DNA of 64,000 nucleotides from Glandiceps talaboti (GCF_964340395.1 NC_135567.1:12556984-12620983); one strand, 5' to 3'. Positions 1 to 11,345 are shown, numbered from the stretch's first letter. Numbers and translations: made by a program. The notes: generated from the sequence alone by a model not told the origin.

Positions 1-2291
1 AAAATACTATGGAAATGTTAAAACTGGTATTAGCATTCCTTTTTATTTTAGGGCAAGCTTTATCCTTTGAAAATATAGCAACAGATCATCAGAACAAAAT
101 GTGTCGTTTGTTATAACAAGAAACGGGACGAAAGATAACAGTCTAAGTCCGTAACAACTGTACAAAAATAACCATAAAACAGCTGATTGCAAGAACGTGA
201 ACCAGAATTGTGACGTCAAATTTATAAAATTTTCTGTAAGCTGTAAAACCCAGAAAAGAGCAAGAAAGAAATGAAATAAAGCTGTCAACATGCAATGACA
301 GTAGAACAAAGACAACAGAATCGATCTGAAAGTATGCACAGGACGAGAAAAAAATACGACGTCCAGGCTGTCATAACCCAAACGTATGTGTACAGCTGTG
401 TAAGCAATGGGAACGTACCATGTCAACGTCATTCAAGGAAAATCGACCACTAACTACCGTCAACTTTTCTAACAAGTAAACAATAGAAACGAGGTGGTGT
501 ATAGCGTAGAATGCCTGCCAATATTCGAAAATACAATACTGCAATGACTATATGTGTTGCTAGCGGTTCGTTTATGGTATTCTCTTTCGATATAGCAACT
601 TAACTTCTAGCAGGGAATTAGCTAGCAAGAGGTACTCTCAGAATCACTGCACAGGGACTAGTACATGAGACTTGCTATACCCCACGATAGATTGTGACGT
701 CACTACCCGCCATTTTAGAAAATATATGGTCTTCATTTTTCGCACGATGTACAATGTCAAACTACGAACTAAAGTGTTTTCAGAGTAAAATTAAACAGAA
801 AACTAATGATCGGACGCAACATCACCATTTTATCTAAAAGTATATGAGGCTGTTATATTTTTTTGGCGACATGGACAAATGCTAGTCGAAACTCTACAGC
901 ATCATGTTTAGCATGTATTAAATTCACAGCTAGCTCGTTGTGGTCAGTTCACACTTCGTCTTTGTAAATAGTCGAGTATTAACGGAGTATATAATGGCAA
1001 CCTCAGAGATAACTCCTATGGGATCGGTCAGTTTCTTCGGCCTGGGGGTTGGATTTGTAGGGGAGGGAGTTCACCCTGTTTTTGAAACTGGCAGTAGGGG
1101 TCATGCTGTTTTGAAAATTGTGGATAGCGTGGTAATTATGTTTTGGATTGCAATGGAAGAAAAAAAATCCTTTTCTACAATGGCATATAGCCTTGCCTGA
1201 AATGTGGTACATGTAAATATTTGTTTTTGTCCCTATTTCTTACATGAATTCTTTAATATTACTTATTAGTTCAAACATAACTATACATATACATATACAT
1301 GTATTACCTAGCTACCACACTAGTTAGAGAACATGTCATGTATATGTAAATAATTGGCTGTCTCACAATTAATGCTTCACTTATTTTGCACTTTGGGACA
1401 AAAATTGAACTTGAAGGTTTCGTAATGTAAACTTCAGAGATAGTTTATAAAAGAAGTTAATCTAAATTATTCTACTCGTCAGTATGAACTTGTCAGAAGG
1501 GATTAATACACTTTCTATTTTGGACACTACAGATTATTGACACTACAAATCACGACATCTCATCAGATTCCAGTTTCTGTTATACACTAGGTATGACCAC
1601 CTAAAGTTCTCTAACATACCGGTGACTTTACTATACATGCAATATTAATGCCCCTATACAACTGTTACGGGCCCATTTTTATGTGACATGTTAAACTCAT
1701 TTAAAACTTACATTATGTTAGCTTTTCGAAGCTTGGTATTATTACCTCAAAGGCTATGAATAACTTAACCATTGCCTGTAACAGAAGCAAAAAAACAGAT
1801 CTGCCAGGGGAAAAACCCCAAGGACTCCCTAACCCCCATCAGAAGTCACTCATACATCCAATATCAGATGCACCAATACCCTTTTTACTGCCATAATGGT
1901 ATTAAACTTGTCTTAAAAATTTTCACCCTATTCTATTTGGCTAAAAGAGCGTGTCTGAGTTCATACAACGCGCATGCGTAGTCAGTGTGCCGCAATGCAT
2001 ATCTGGGCGAACGACCAATTTCGTATCGCATAGTATATACGACGCGCATGCGTGCTAGTCATTGGGCCGTTGCACGAGCTATTACTGTATGTAAAGGGAC
2101 AGGGTGGTTACAAAAACACTATCTTTTGTTTTACTATCATTACTATTATTCCTATTTTGCTTTGCAGATATACACACTAGCATTCCACATACACAAATAT
2201 TACCACACACGGTAGTTAATGATTACAGATAAAATATTTTTTACTGAAACACTCTAGTTTCAAAAGGCACAAGACTTAAATAAATACTTGT
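1..2291. other. Intron or flank, copy A left end
   Basis: No exon recognised. Positions about 505-885 are private to copy A and have no match in B-D. From about 885 the sequence again matches B (17150 onward). Positions 1010-1870 are the right half only of the foldback element described at 15340-18130. Two copies of a CGCGCATGCGT palindrome occur near 1969 and 2043. Confidence 0.6.
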
Positions 2292-2934
2292 ATGCCGACT
2301 TCAACGTCCAGTGAACCTGGTTGCAATGTTGTTCCCGGATGGAAGGAGCATGTGCATAACTTTCACAGTGCTGCTCAGGATGCTTTAAAAATTCGGGTAG
2401 TAAATTGCTGACCTAAATCAGGCCCGTTGTTTGGTTACATGTGGAAAACCTGTGCTAAATTAAATGTGGCGGTAGATAAAAGATACAGGGGTAAAGCTAG
2501 AGCGGAGTCCATGGCCCATTAGCTGACACTTGTGGGGTTCACGTATATTCTTGAATTCAGTACATATTGCGATGGATGGCCTTTCCACTCTTCCAACCAG
2601 TGTGGCTTGTTTGATTGGTCATGGTAACATTGCTAACGTATGGAAAATGCATTATGAGAGTCTATTTAACTCTGTCCAAAATAGTTATGATAGACATTCT
2701 TAAGAGGGACATTCATTCTTTCTTTTTCACCCAAAATCTTTGAGCCTGGGCTTTATAGATCCCTCAAAAGACGCATTTTATCTCAGACTACTTCTGATTC
2801 AGAGGTTTTAGATTGTATTATGTCACTTCTTCAGTCTGCTGAGCAATTTTTACGCACCTGTGTATAACAGTACATTGCTCAGAAATTGAAAATTGCTGAT
2901 TGTAATTTAAAAACGAATTAAATTCAATTCAATT
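2292..2934 (+). mobile_element. LINE fragment (linker before reverse transcriptase plus 3' tail), copy A
   Basis: Broken reading frames resemble the region between the endonuclease and reverse transcriptase of non-LTR retrotransposons. One holds VPGWKEHVHNFHSAA, then a stop, then SGPLFGYMWKTCAK; later comes GNIANVWKMHYESLF. The reverse transcriptase itself is deleted. The segment ends in an AATTCAATTCAATT tail like that of LINE 3' ends. It is non-functional. The clade (CR1, RTE or similar) cannot be decided by eye. Confidence 0.6.
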
Positions 2935-3845
2935 GCAGAAACAGATACACCTAAATAAAGAGAGTAAGGACCCAGGCGCCTTTGATGATGTGTACCAACA
3001 TTGTAATTTGTTTATGTGTGTGATATTATATCAGTTAAATCATATATACTACGTATATATAATGAAGCGGTGATACTAGCTTTATATCATATACTATACC
3101 CGTACCACATCCGAGTTGCATTTTCTACTTTTTTGTGATGAGGTCCAATCATACGTGTAACCTCATGGTTCAATGTTGTTATGGTTTTAGTAGCTCTCTA
3201 ACATTTGTCCCGCGAGACATTAATTGCAATTAACATAATAAGCGTACATTGTAACGTACTGGTTCCGCAATATTACTGTATAGAGGTAACGTGATAATAT
3301 ATTTATGAGGAACTGTTTTGCCAAAGTATTAATTGTGATTGTTGCATGACTGGAACATTATCATAGTGTGTTGATCGTTCTATACTTGTAGGTGTTACTC
3401 ACAACTCCACTGAGTTCAGTCATAGAGAAAAGGTTTTTGTCTTCACATAATAAAACCAACCAAACTATAGATTTGACACTCCTATACTCCATGCAAGTCT
3501 CTGTGTAGTAAATGATGTAGTTTCAATTATAATGAGTCATATATATATAATTAAATGAAATTTGAAAATCAATTAAAAATTATTTATGGTAGCCCTAAAT
3601 TTCACAATAAGATAAAGTGGAAGGAAACTAAATTGCTGGAATGATGTGTCATTTTGTATTGTACCTATGTCATCAACTGAGACAATTGTGTTTAGGTGTT
3701 TATGTGTCTGTGAGACTTTATTGTGTCAATTACTTGTAGAACCTATATTCGTAGTTTTGGCAAAGGTTTGTATCCCTGCTGACATCCAATGGCAAGGCTA
3801 AGCATGTTCATAACGTATGGTATCATGTTTTTGCTTTCCCTATAG
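2935..3845. other. Intron upstream of exon a, copy A
   Basis: No coding signal or recognisable repeat apart from short TA-rich stretches near 3050 and 3540. It ends in the polypyrimidine tract and AG of exon a. Equivalent introns are 19522-20425 (B), 34955-35858 (C) and 50356-51271 (D). Confidence 0.6.
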
Positions 3846-4010
3846 ATTGCCCACCACTGACACTAGCCAATGCCGAGATTTTATTAGTGGACAATACACA
3901 TTGTGAAACACCAATAGTTACCTGCCACTCTGGATATACTTTGATTATTGGTGATATCCCCTTAAGTTGTACGGATGGAACATGGCATGGTATACCAATG
4001 TGTGTTCTAG
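3846..4010 (+). CDS. CCP exon a, copy A
   Basis: A 165-bp phase 1-1 exon with a pyrimidine-rich acceptor ending CTATAG and donor GTAATC. Its 55 codons (first residue is the split-codon Asp) give framework Cys at 2, 27, 42 and 53, Trp at 47 and the typical SGY turn after the second framework Cys. A fifth cysteine lies at residue 20, in a THC motif just before the second framework Cys. An odd cysteine is unusual for a CCP module. Coding differences from copies B and C are few (for example Ile instead of Thr at residue 24 and Ile instead of Val at 38). The next coding exon is b, 6.6 kb downstream, beyond an intron packed with retroelement relics. Confidence 0.88.
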
Positions 4011-4221
4011 GTAATCAACATTCACTTTGTTTAACTCTAATACCTCAGCACAAATTCTGTAATAATTTTTTTTCTTACAAATGTAAATATATATTACATG
4101 CGCATGTGTTTACAAACACAGTGGTCATGATTTATGTACAATAAGGGTAATACATGATAAAGTAATGTATTAGTGATGACGTGACTCTTGAAAGATTAGC
4201 ATTACATGTGGGACTTTTGGA

Positions 4222-4224
<3 letters not shown>

Positions 4225-4302
<78 letters not shown>
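4225..4302. repeat. (AT)n microsatellite, copy A, left of foldback
   Basis: About 78 bp of uninterrupted AT dinucleotides, about 215 bp after the exon a donor. Corresponding single tracts lie at 20805 (B), 36238 (C) and 51649 (D). Confidence 0.97.
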
Positions 4303-4303
<1 letters not shown>

Positions 4304-4386
4304 CTCGGTGAGTATCAATCTGCTATAAGACAGTGCTCTATACCGCAGTGGCAGAGCGTAATAGTTTTGGTAGTACTGGAACTCTT

Positions 4387-4437
4387 TCTTGGGTGTAACT
4401 CGGAGTTTCACGCATATTGCGATCATCAGACACTCTG
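4387..4437 (-). ncRNA. Hammerhead ribozyme motif (type I), left arm
   Basis: Mirror image of the motif in the right arm. On the minus strand CTGATGA is at 4429-4423 and GAAA at 4409-4406, with the same stem II and short stem III. Predicted cleavage is between 4397 and 4396. Confidence 0.72.
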
Positions 4438-5334
4438 AGGCCTACTCTCTGGGTGTGCTGTATATATAGAGTGTAGACAATAGAAATACCATCACTATTG
4501 TCTGTGTCGGTGGGTAGGTGTTGTATGTGTGGAGGTGTTGGTTGTTATTGTGTGGGTTATTGGGTGCGGACAAGTAAGTGTTGGCGGGTTGTTCCATGTT
4601 GGGCTTTGATGTTCCGTTAGTTAACGGGTTTAATAGTTTAGGTGATAGATGCTCTATTGAAGTTGGACAAATAAAACTTATTCTCGTGTCGGCATTTGGA
4701 TATCAACTCAGTTCTTTTGTTTAGTGTGGAGCTTTTGTCTGCTTTAATAATAGTTAGTTTTTCGGTTAAACACAGGTTGCATCGTTTTGTTTTATTGGTG
4801 TATGCTTGGGCTTTCTTGTTGATGGACCAGGATACGGAAAAGGGCTCATTGTTTCTTTTCAGTTTCCAAATGTGTTTTGATAGTTCTGTGCTGTTTTCAC
4901 ATTTGGAAACTGAAAAGAAACAATGAGCCTTTTTCCGTATCCTGGTCCATCAACAAGAAAGCCCAAGCATACACCAATAAAACAAAACGATGCAACCTGT
5001 GTTTAACCGAAAAACTAACTATTATTAAAGCAGACAAAAGCTCCACACTAAACAAAAGAACTGAGTTGATATCCAAATGCCGACACGAGAATAAGTTTTA
5101 TTTGTCCAACTTCAATAGAGCATCTATCACCTAAACTATTAAACCCGTTAACTAACGGAACATCAAAGCCCAACATGGAACAACCCGCCAACACTTACTT
5201 GTCCGCACCCAATAACCCACACAATAACAACCAACACCTCCACACATACAACACCTACCCACCGACACAGACAATAGTGATGGTATTTCTATTGTCTACA
5301 CTCTATATATACAGCAAACCCAGAGAGTAGGCCT

Positions 5335-5385
5335 CAGAGTGTCTGATGATCGCAATATGCGTGAAACTCCGAGTTACACCCAAGA
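5335..5385 (+). ncRNA. Hammerhead ribozyme motif (type I), right arm
   Basis: CTGATGA at 5343-5349 and GAAA at 5363-5366 form the conserved core. Stem II is CGCA/TGCG (5351-5354 with 5358-5361, loop ATA), closed by a weak U-U pair. Stem III is a short ACT/AGT pairing around CCG (5366-5374). Predicted cleavage follows the GTT ending at 5375. Stem I pairs GTGT (5339-5342) with ACAC (5376-5379). Hammerhead motifs with very short stem III are known from Penelope-like elements, which fits the host element. Activity is inferred, not shown, and the U-U closing pair may weaken it. Confidence 0.75.
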
Positions 5386-5405
5386 AAGAGTTCCAGTACT
5401 ACCAA

Positions 5406-5408
<3 letters not shown>

Positions 5409-5500
<92 letters not shown>
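5409..5500. repeat. (AT)n microsatellite, copy A, right of foldback
   Basis: About 92 bp of AT dinucleotides separating the foldback from the next Penelope-like fragment. Confidence 0.97.
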
Positions 5501-5503
<3 letters not shown>

Positions 5504-6611
5504 GAAAGAAGACGAGTCTGATATTACATTGCGAATTTACACTACGGACCGTTTCACCAGAAGGATCGTCGGGTGTAATAGTGTGGTTTAATAGTATTCG
5601 TTAGCTATACATTCTGATTTATGTACATAACTTATGTGTGTTCACTGGCGGCAGTGTGTACACAAAAATTGACAACAAAGGTTACGTATTATTAAGTAAG
5701 AACTTGTTAGCGTGCCGGCATTTACTGATTAATTCATTTCTGCTGTTCAAGTTCGTTGATTTGTCGGCAGTTATAATAAAATATTTTTCCCAGAGACATA
5801 GTTGACATCGTTTGGTAACGTTAGAGTATGAGGAAGCCTGCTCGAGAACTGACCAGTATATGTCGTAATTAATGTTGCTGTCTTTTAGGTGCCAAATGTA
5901 TTTACTGAGCGCAGTGTCTTTCTTCTTGTGATCAAGTTTAAATGAAGACTTGTGGTTGTTAAACCTGCTTTTGAATTCTGTGTCACTAACACCTATGTAT
6001 AATTTGTGATCTTGGTTAGTGGTGACTGTTGCTTTGTAAACAACGCTTTTTATGAGGCATTTTCCTGCGAGAGGGCACTCCTTTGGTTTTCTGCAGTTAC
6101 AGGTACTTTGTTGTGTTTGCTTAGCTTTTGAAAGTATGGCTTTATTGTGACCGTTGATTAATTTACCCATGTTGTCCATGCAATTATAGCTCACTTTAGT
6201 ATTATTACGGTTGAAGATTTTATGCAGTACACTGGATATGGGGAAATGCTTATCGATGTTTGTTGAAACGTGTTTACTGTAAGGTGGGTTGAACCAAGTT
6301 ATATTACGGCTGCGATTCCGCTTGCGTTGAGTGTGTCTTATTTGGTCAAATTTGAGGGTGTGATTATATCCTGCTTCATTGAGTGCATCTTGGTAGGATG
6401 ATTTATTGGCGCCGAATAGTTGTTCATCACTGGAAATGTTGGATAATCGTTGGTTGCGCTCAGTAAATACATTTGGCACCTAAAATACAGCAAAACTAAT
6501 TACGACATACACTGGTCAGTTCTCAAGCAGGCTTCCTCATACTCTAACGTTACCAAACGATGTCAACTATGTCTCTGGGAAAAATATTTTATTATAACTG
6601 CCGACAAATTT
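5501..6611 (-). mobile_element. Penelope-like retroelement fragment, GIY-YIG endonuclease, copy A
   Basis: A 265-codon frame on the minus strand (6479 to 5682) encodes the C-terminal part of a Penelope-like polyprotein. It has WFNPPYSK (62-69), KIFNRNNTKVSY (87-98), a cysteine cluster CNC-C-C (127, 129, 135, 141), the GIY-YIG nuclease core (VVYKATV 146-152, LYIG 160-163, RFNNH 172-176), [11 protein letters not shown] (222-232) and KCRHANKF (253-260). The reverse transcriptase is missing. The first codons (MPNVFTERN) are antisense to the element's own nuclease region: 5759-5912 and 6456-6610 are inverted copies of each other, so the start is a chance ATG made by a snap-back rearrangement. No stop or frameshift interrupts the rest. 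Confidence 0.85.
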
Positions 6612-7690
6612 TAAATGGTTCCAGTCGATATCTGGGAAATTAAAATCGCCAACAGTAAAAGTATGGATTGAAGACACCCCATTAACATATTTAAGAGTCG
6701 TTCATTATTGTCCTGATTACTGTCCGGTGATCTGTAGATATTGAATTTGTGATGGATGCTTCCCCGAAATGTGTAACTTGCTTACAAATGTCTGCACCAT
6801 CCTTAACATGAATCAAAATACCACAACATCTTCGCCCGTGTATGTCTTCCCTATCTTGGCTCTTAGTAGTTTAATATAACCCTGAATAGTCACTTCACCA
6901 TTGTTGATTCAATTATGTATCCATGATTCTGTTATAGCTACTACATCATATTTACTGTCAACTAAGACAGATTCCAAATCATCTCTTTTATTCATTATAC
7001 TTTGCGCACTTGTGTACATACATTTTAGTCTGGGTCTCTTTTTCCACTTGTACTTTCTTTACTGTCGTAGTCACACGGTATACTATCATAGTCAGAGTTG
7101 TAAAGGTTATCTCTATGATGGTTACTTAACTCTACTATCTTCAGTAGATGAATTCTGTCTTATCTTCTTAGTATGTAAGGTATTCTTATAATTGCTTGTA
7201 TTGTTAGTAATTGTTCCATTATTATGTACTCTAAATACATCTCTATTCAGAGTCCCTTCTCTTCTATTTCAATTTGGCATCTGCTTACTTCAGTTACCTT
7301 TTTGCCTGCTGAGAGTCTGTAGTAACTTACTCCCCTTTTCGATTCATTACGTTTACCTCTCCATCTTCTTCTCTTCTCTTCAATACTGCTCCCAGTTGCC
7401 TGTTTACATCTTGTCCATGCTTATTCAAGTCTGGTGTGATATATACTTTTTGGCAATCAATTGTGTAACTTTCTTTCAAGGTTCTGGCCTTCTGCAACAC
7501 CTTGTAATGGAACCGTATATTCTGAAATTGCACTTCCATGGGCCTTGCATAGTTCTCATTCATTGTTGATTTCCTTGTCTCTGTGTTTGAAACTCTTGTT
7601 CTGGTACTACACCAATGACCTTGAAAATATATTTTTATCATATCGTTGTCAATTCTATCAATATCCTCCTTACAATTTCTTATATTGACA
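6612..7690 (-). mobile_element. LINE fragment (ORF1-like and endonuclease), copy A
   Basis: On the minus strand, 7641-7327 encodes a stretch resembling the ORF1 protein of CR1/L2-type LINEs (RPMEVQFQNIRFHYKVLQKA, then KVYITPDLNK). Below it, 7050-6612 carries pieces of the apurinic-like endonuclease, seen more completely in copy D. A 66-bp deletion near 6742 relative to copy D and frame breaks show it is dead. It is truncated at its 3' side by the Penelope-like fragment junction at 6611. Confidence 0.65.
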
Positions 7691-10637
7691 TTCGTTTTTC
7701 TTCTGTCTTTATCTCATTCGTCATGGACGCCATCATAACTCATACTTTGAATGTTTGGTGTGTTTGCCTGCATTTATTCAAAAGCACTATTCAATGTTGT
7801 ACATCATTTTGGCGTTGCTCTAAACTTGGAACCACTTTTGATTTTTATCCCTGAGTCCGGTTGCATATTTGCATATATTTGCAAAAATCACTGATTTTCA
7901 AAATGGTTACAATCAACCAGGAAGAATTCAAAGAAACCAAATTTGGAATGGGTGTTCCATAGGACCCAATCACAGATTTACATTTAAGTACCGGTTTGAA
8001 AACATGCATAAATTTGCATAAATCAGAAAAAAATACGATGGTCACTATCAAACACACATTTCTGTGAAATAGCTTAATTTGCAAAAAGTAATGCTTAATT
8101 AAGAGCACAAATTGTTTCTTTTGGTCTACTTCTAGATAATAATCAAGAAAAGAACCAAAAATATTAATGTAAATGTGCATAAATGAGAACATTTCAAACG
8201 TTTCGATACACTTTGAAAAAGCCTTAGTTCTGGTAAATAACATGCTTTTTGAATCTCAATCAAGAAATATAGGGCTCTTGTCATAGTATTACTGCAATGC
8301 CCATTACTGAAAATGGTATTTTCCACTAATATTACAAGAATAATGTGATTGAAGAAGAATTCAGGGTTCAGAGCTCTTTTGGACAGCTCTGGAAGAATGT
8401 TACTGTTTTGGAAAGCTAATGATTGTAAGAAAAAACACTGTACCGGAGTCTTCCGAAAACTAGCCCTGGGCCACTTTTCGGAAAATCGGCAAATTCGGAA
8501 CCACAACAGAGGAACTAAATAGAAGCTCAGGGCGATTATTTGGCAGTCAACACTCAACAGCCATGTGGCTCATATCATTACTAATAGGGACATACCAGTT
8601 TAGGGACACAACAATTAGGAAGACAAGAATAATAATTTCATTTTATAATAATTCAAATATATCAAATGAAACATTTTTTTATGCGCCAAGGCCTTTCCCA
8701 CCGTATCTTATCTGTTACTATCTGTAAACATAGGACTTCCACACTACCTCTCAAATAAGCTACATTGTTCCATTTCTCAAGTACATTTGCAGTGTAGCTA
8801 TCCATCTTGTAAATAATTTAGACCCGATCTGAAATGCGAATGGCTGTAAATATTTAAATGGACAACACGGAAAATGGTCAATCTTTTGAGCTATGGATTT
8901 ATAGGAAAACAACTGACCAGCATGACACAAAATGAACAGTCTGATTCTAGAGTTACAGATAGTCAACGAAGTATCTTTTTTAGCACTGTAATGTGATATT
9001 TGCCAAAGCCTCGAGGACTGGCGAATTTGAATTTATCTCGATACCGTCACACGGACTCCATCTCTAGTCAGGCAATGTATGTGTTCCTATTTTTTTTTCG
9101 TGAGATTTTATAGGATCAACTTTGAAGGGGTCAGTTTCTTTGTACAGTTGTGATGGTTTGTTTGCAAATGTCTGGGTTTTCCCGACAAGTTTGACAAAAC
9201 GTAGTACAACGTTTGTCGTTATACTGTACTGTTGAACCATTATTACTGTTGGAACATTCGAACTAAATAAAAACTAAGGTTACCAATATAACAAGACAAA
9301 ATTCTTGCCGTAGTGAATCTGAAAAAAACATTAGGCGCCCACCCGCCAAATGATCGCCCATGGGCAACTTTACGGATGGGCTTGTTTTCGGAAAACTCCA
9401 GTATAACTACATAATTTTACGGTAAATTCTCGCAAGAAAGTATAAAAAAGTTTAGTGTCGATGCCAAGATGCCGTATGACTTCACTAATTTATGCACATA
9501 CTCTTATTTCAGAAACTAACTATGGCAGCAATCTCTGCTGTAGTCTCTGTGTAAAATATGAAGAACTTCCAAAATCACTTTCTCTTGCCAATCTTGTAAC
9601 ATAAGCTCAGACAATAATTTTCAACATATGAATCAAATTTGTGTTATGAAAACTTCCCTTTACTTCGCTACTGATGATTAAAATATGTCAAAGTACCTTA
9701 GTTACTAAGAATATGATATATTTCCAGTGTGACAGCATATAGTTGACTTTTACTGGCTTTTGAAAACTTATACAAAATTAATATTTAAGGACTTTGCTAC
9801 ACTATTATCATCACATAAATCTTAATGAACACTCAGATTGTTTTTTTTTCTTCCAATCTTAAATTTTGCAGATATAAATATTTTAAACTGATAGCAGCCA
9901 TTTTCAATTTGACTGATATGTGCACATTTGTTTCAGGAGAGCTTCTACGTTAAAATCAATAAGTAGGGGCTGAGGAAGAATCATGCCATATTTGGCACCT
10001 TTATGTAAATTATTTTCCTGATCGTGTTTTCAATGATAGTAAACTCCATTGTGAATTTTATTGATATACATAAATATGTGCAAATATCCCCAAAAAACTT
10101 CCAAGATAAAATCAATAAATAGATTATAAGCATGATTTATGCCAACCTTAGTGCCTTTTCATAAGTAATTTTGCTGAAACATATCATTTTTGACGATGTT
10201 CATCTTTTAATGACTTAATGTTGTCATGTCAGAAGCGTAGAAAATTATTCGCGATTTGCAAACAATTGTTCAACGTATTATTAATTCAAATGTGACAGCT
10301 GAGAGTTTACTGTGACGTCGTGTCGCACCAGAATATCATTGTGTTTCGTTATCAGAAAAAAATTCTACAAACCACTTATCTCCCTCCACTGTTGTTAACG
10401 TCTGCTGTTAATGCTTAACTTTTACATTTCTGTAAGTGAATAACAGTATGATAGAATTCTTTATATTTCAACTCCTCACTCGTTATAATTTGGATTGGTA
10501 TGGGTTTTCTGTTAAAGTTTTGGAAATGAGTGTACTCTCACTTGATATTTATCAGTAACTTATCCCCCAACGTACACAAGTAATGTTTGTTACGTTTTCT
10601 ATTTCGTGAAATACAAACCGATTATCTCTCTTTACAG
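7691..10637. other. Intron upstream of exon b, copy A
   Basis: No exon recognised. The segment includes AT-rich repetitive words (TTTGCATAAATTTGCATAAAT near 8010) and, at about 9880-10190, two degenerate copies of a repeat of about 165 bp with the shared words AAATCAATAA, CATGATTTATGCC/CATGCCATATTTGGC and TAATTTTGCTGAAACATAT. The last copy continues in diverged form in copy D. Long minus-strand ORFs at 7845-8243 and 8132-8557 show no domain I recognise and overlap each other, so I treat them as chance ORFs. Equivalents: 23075-26020 (B) and 38498-41443 (C). Confidence 0.5.
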
Positions 10638-10805
10638 ATTGTCTAGCTCTCCCAGCTCCAACAATTGGCACTTTATCAACTGACATGGTAACGAGTGGTA
10701 CAAGTGTAACTCTAACATGTCCAGTGGATTATATACTGTGTGGTACTTTTATTATTGTATGTATTGATGGAACATGGAGTGATGTATTGACAACTTGTAA
10801 AAAAG
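10638..10805 (+). CDS. CCP exon b, copy A
   Basis: A 168-bp phase 1-1 exon with acceptor CTCTTTACAG and donor GTAAAT. Its 56 codons give framework Cys at 2, 28, 42 and 54 and Trp at 47 in a DGTW motif, as expected for sushi modules. An extra cysteine at residue 35 follows the second framework Cys by seven residues. The preceding a module has its extra cysteine seven residues before its second framework Cys, so the two odd cysteines could be partners. The DNA is the same in copies A, B and C as far as I can see by eye. A long CT/GTCT microsatellite starts about 63 bp after the donor. Confidence 0.88.
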
Positions 10806-10868
10806 GTAAATTACTACAACTCTATCTCTTTTAGAGAATATGTATAACTGTCATACTAAAACCCTTTT

Positions 10869-11068
<200 letters not shown>

Positions 11069-11138
11069 GGTTTCATACAATTCGTGAGCTAATTATTATT
11101 TCTATTCTATTTATTATTCAGTTCAAATGTCAGTTTTT

Positions 11139-11345
11139 AGCCCCCGCCAGACACAGACTGGGCTGGGGGCTTATAGATTGGGTACCGTCCCGTCCATGCA
11201 TGCTTAAGTGCATCCGTGCGTCCGTCAGTGAGTGATTCCTGAGCAATATCTTGGACATTCATTGACTGATTTCTTTCAAACTAAGTACACCAATAATAAA
11301 CCATAGCTTACATATGCACATCAATTGGTTTTGGGATAGGATGCA
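11139..11345 (+). repeat. Candidate short interspersed element with GC-rich 5' stem, copy A
   Basis: Begins with a stem AGCCCCC...GGGGGCT (11139-11171), continues through CGTCCCGTCC and GTGCGTCCGTCAGTGAGTGA, then an AT-rich body ending before a T tract near 11355. The compositional jump from the surrounding AT-rich intron suggests an inserted interspersed repeat. The family is not identified. Confidence 0.35.

Larger units (their letters stand above)
4303..5410. mobile_element. Penelope-like element 3' ends in a 513-bp-arm inverted repeat
   Basis: Arms 4362-4874 and 4898-5410 are reverse complements with only a few mismatches seen, around a 23-bp loop, and AT tracts flank the structure on both sides. 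The right arm encodes, at about 4925-5134 on the plus strand, the C-terminal end of a Penelope-like GIY-YIG endonuclease: TKRCNLCLTEKLTIIKADKS, then ELISKCRHENKF. The left arm encodes the same on the minus strand. Each arm also carries a hammerhead ribozyme motif. A 59-bp stretch at 4303-4361 belongs to neither arm. Present only in copy A, so inserted, or lost elsewhere, after the units separated. Confidence 0.85.

Noticed and set aside
4303-4361. tRNA-like stretch with GCAGTGGCAGAGCG next to the foldback
   Set aside because: No cloverleaf, anticodon stem or B-box could be fitted.
5501-5600. A second hammerhead at the 3' end of the GIY-YIG fragment on the minus strand
   Set aside because: ACACCC is present after TT, and CTGGTGA lies nearby, but the order and the stems of a hammerhead cannot be built. 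The core is absent or decayed.
7845-8557. Overlapping minus-strand ORFs of 132 and 141 codons, kept in A, B and C
   Set aside because: They are conserved only because the whole unit is near-identical. They overlap each other, show no domain, and lie in AT-rich repetitive intron.
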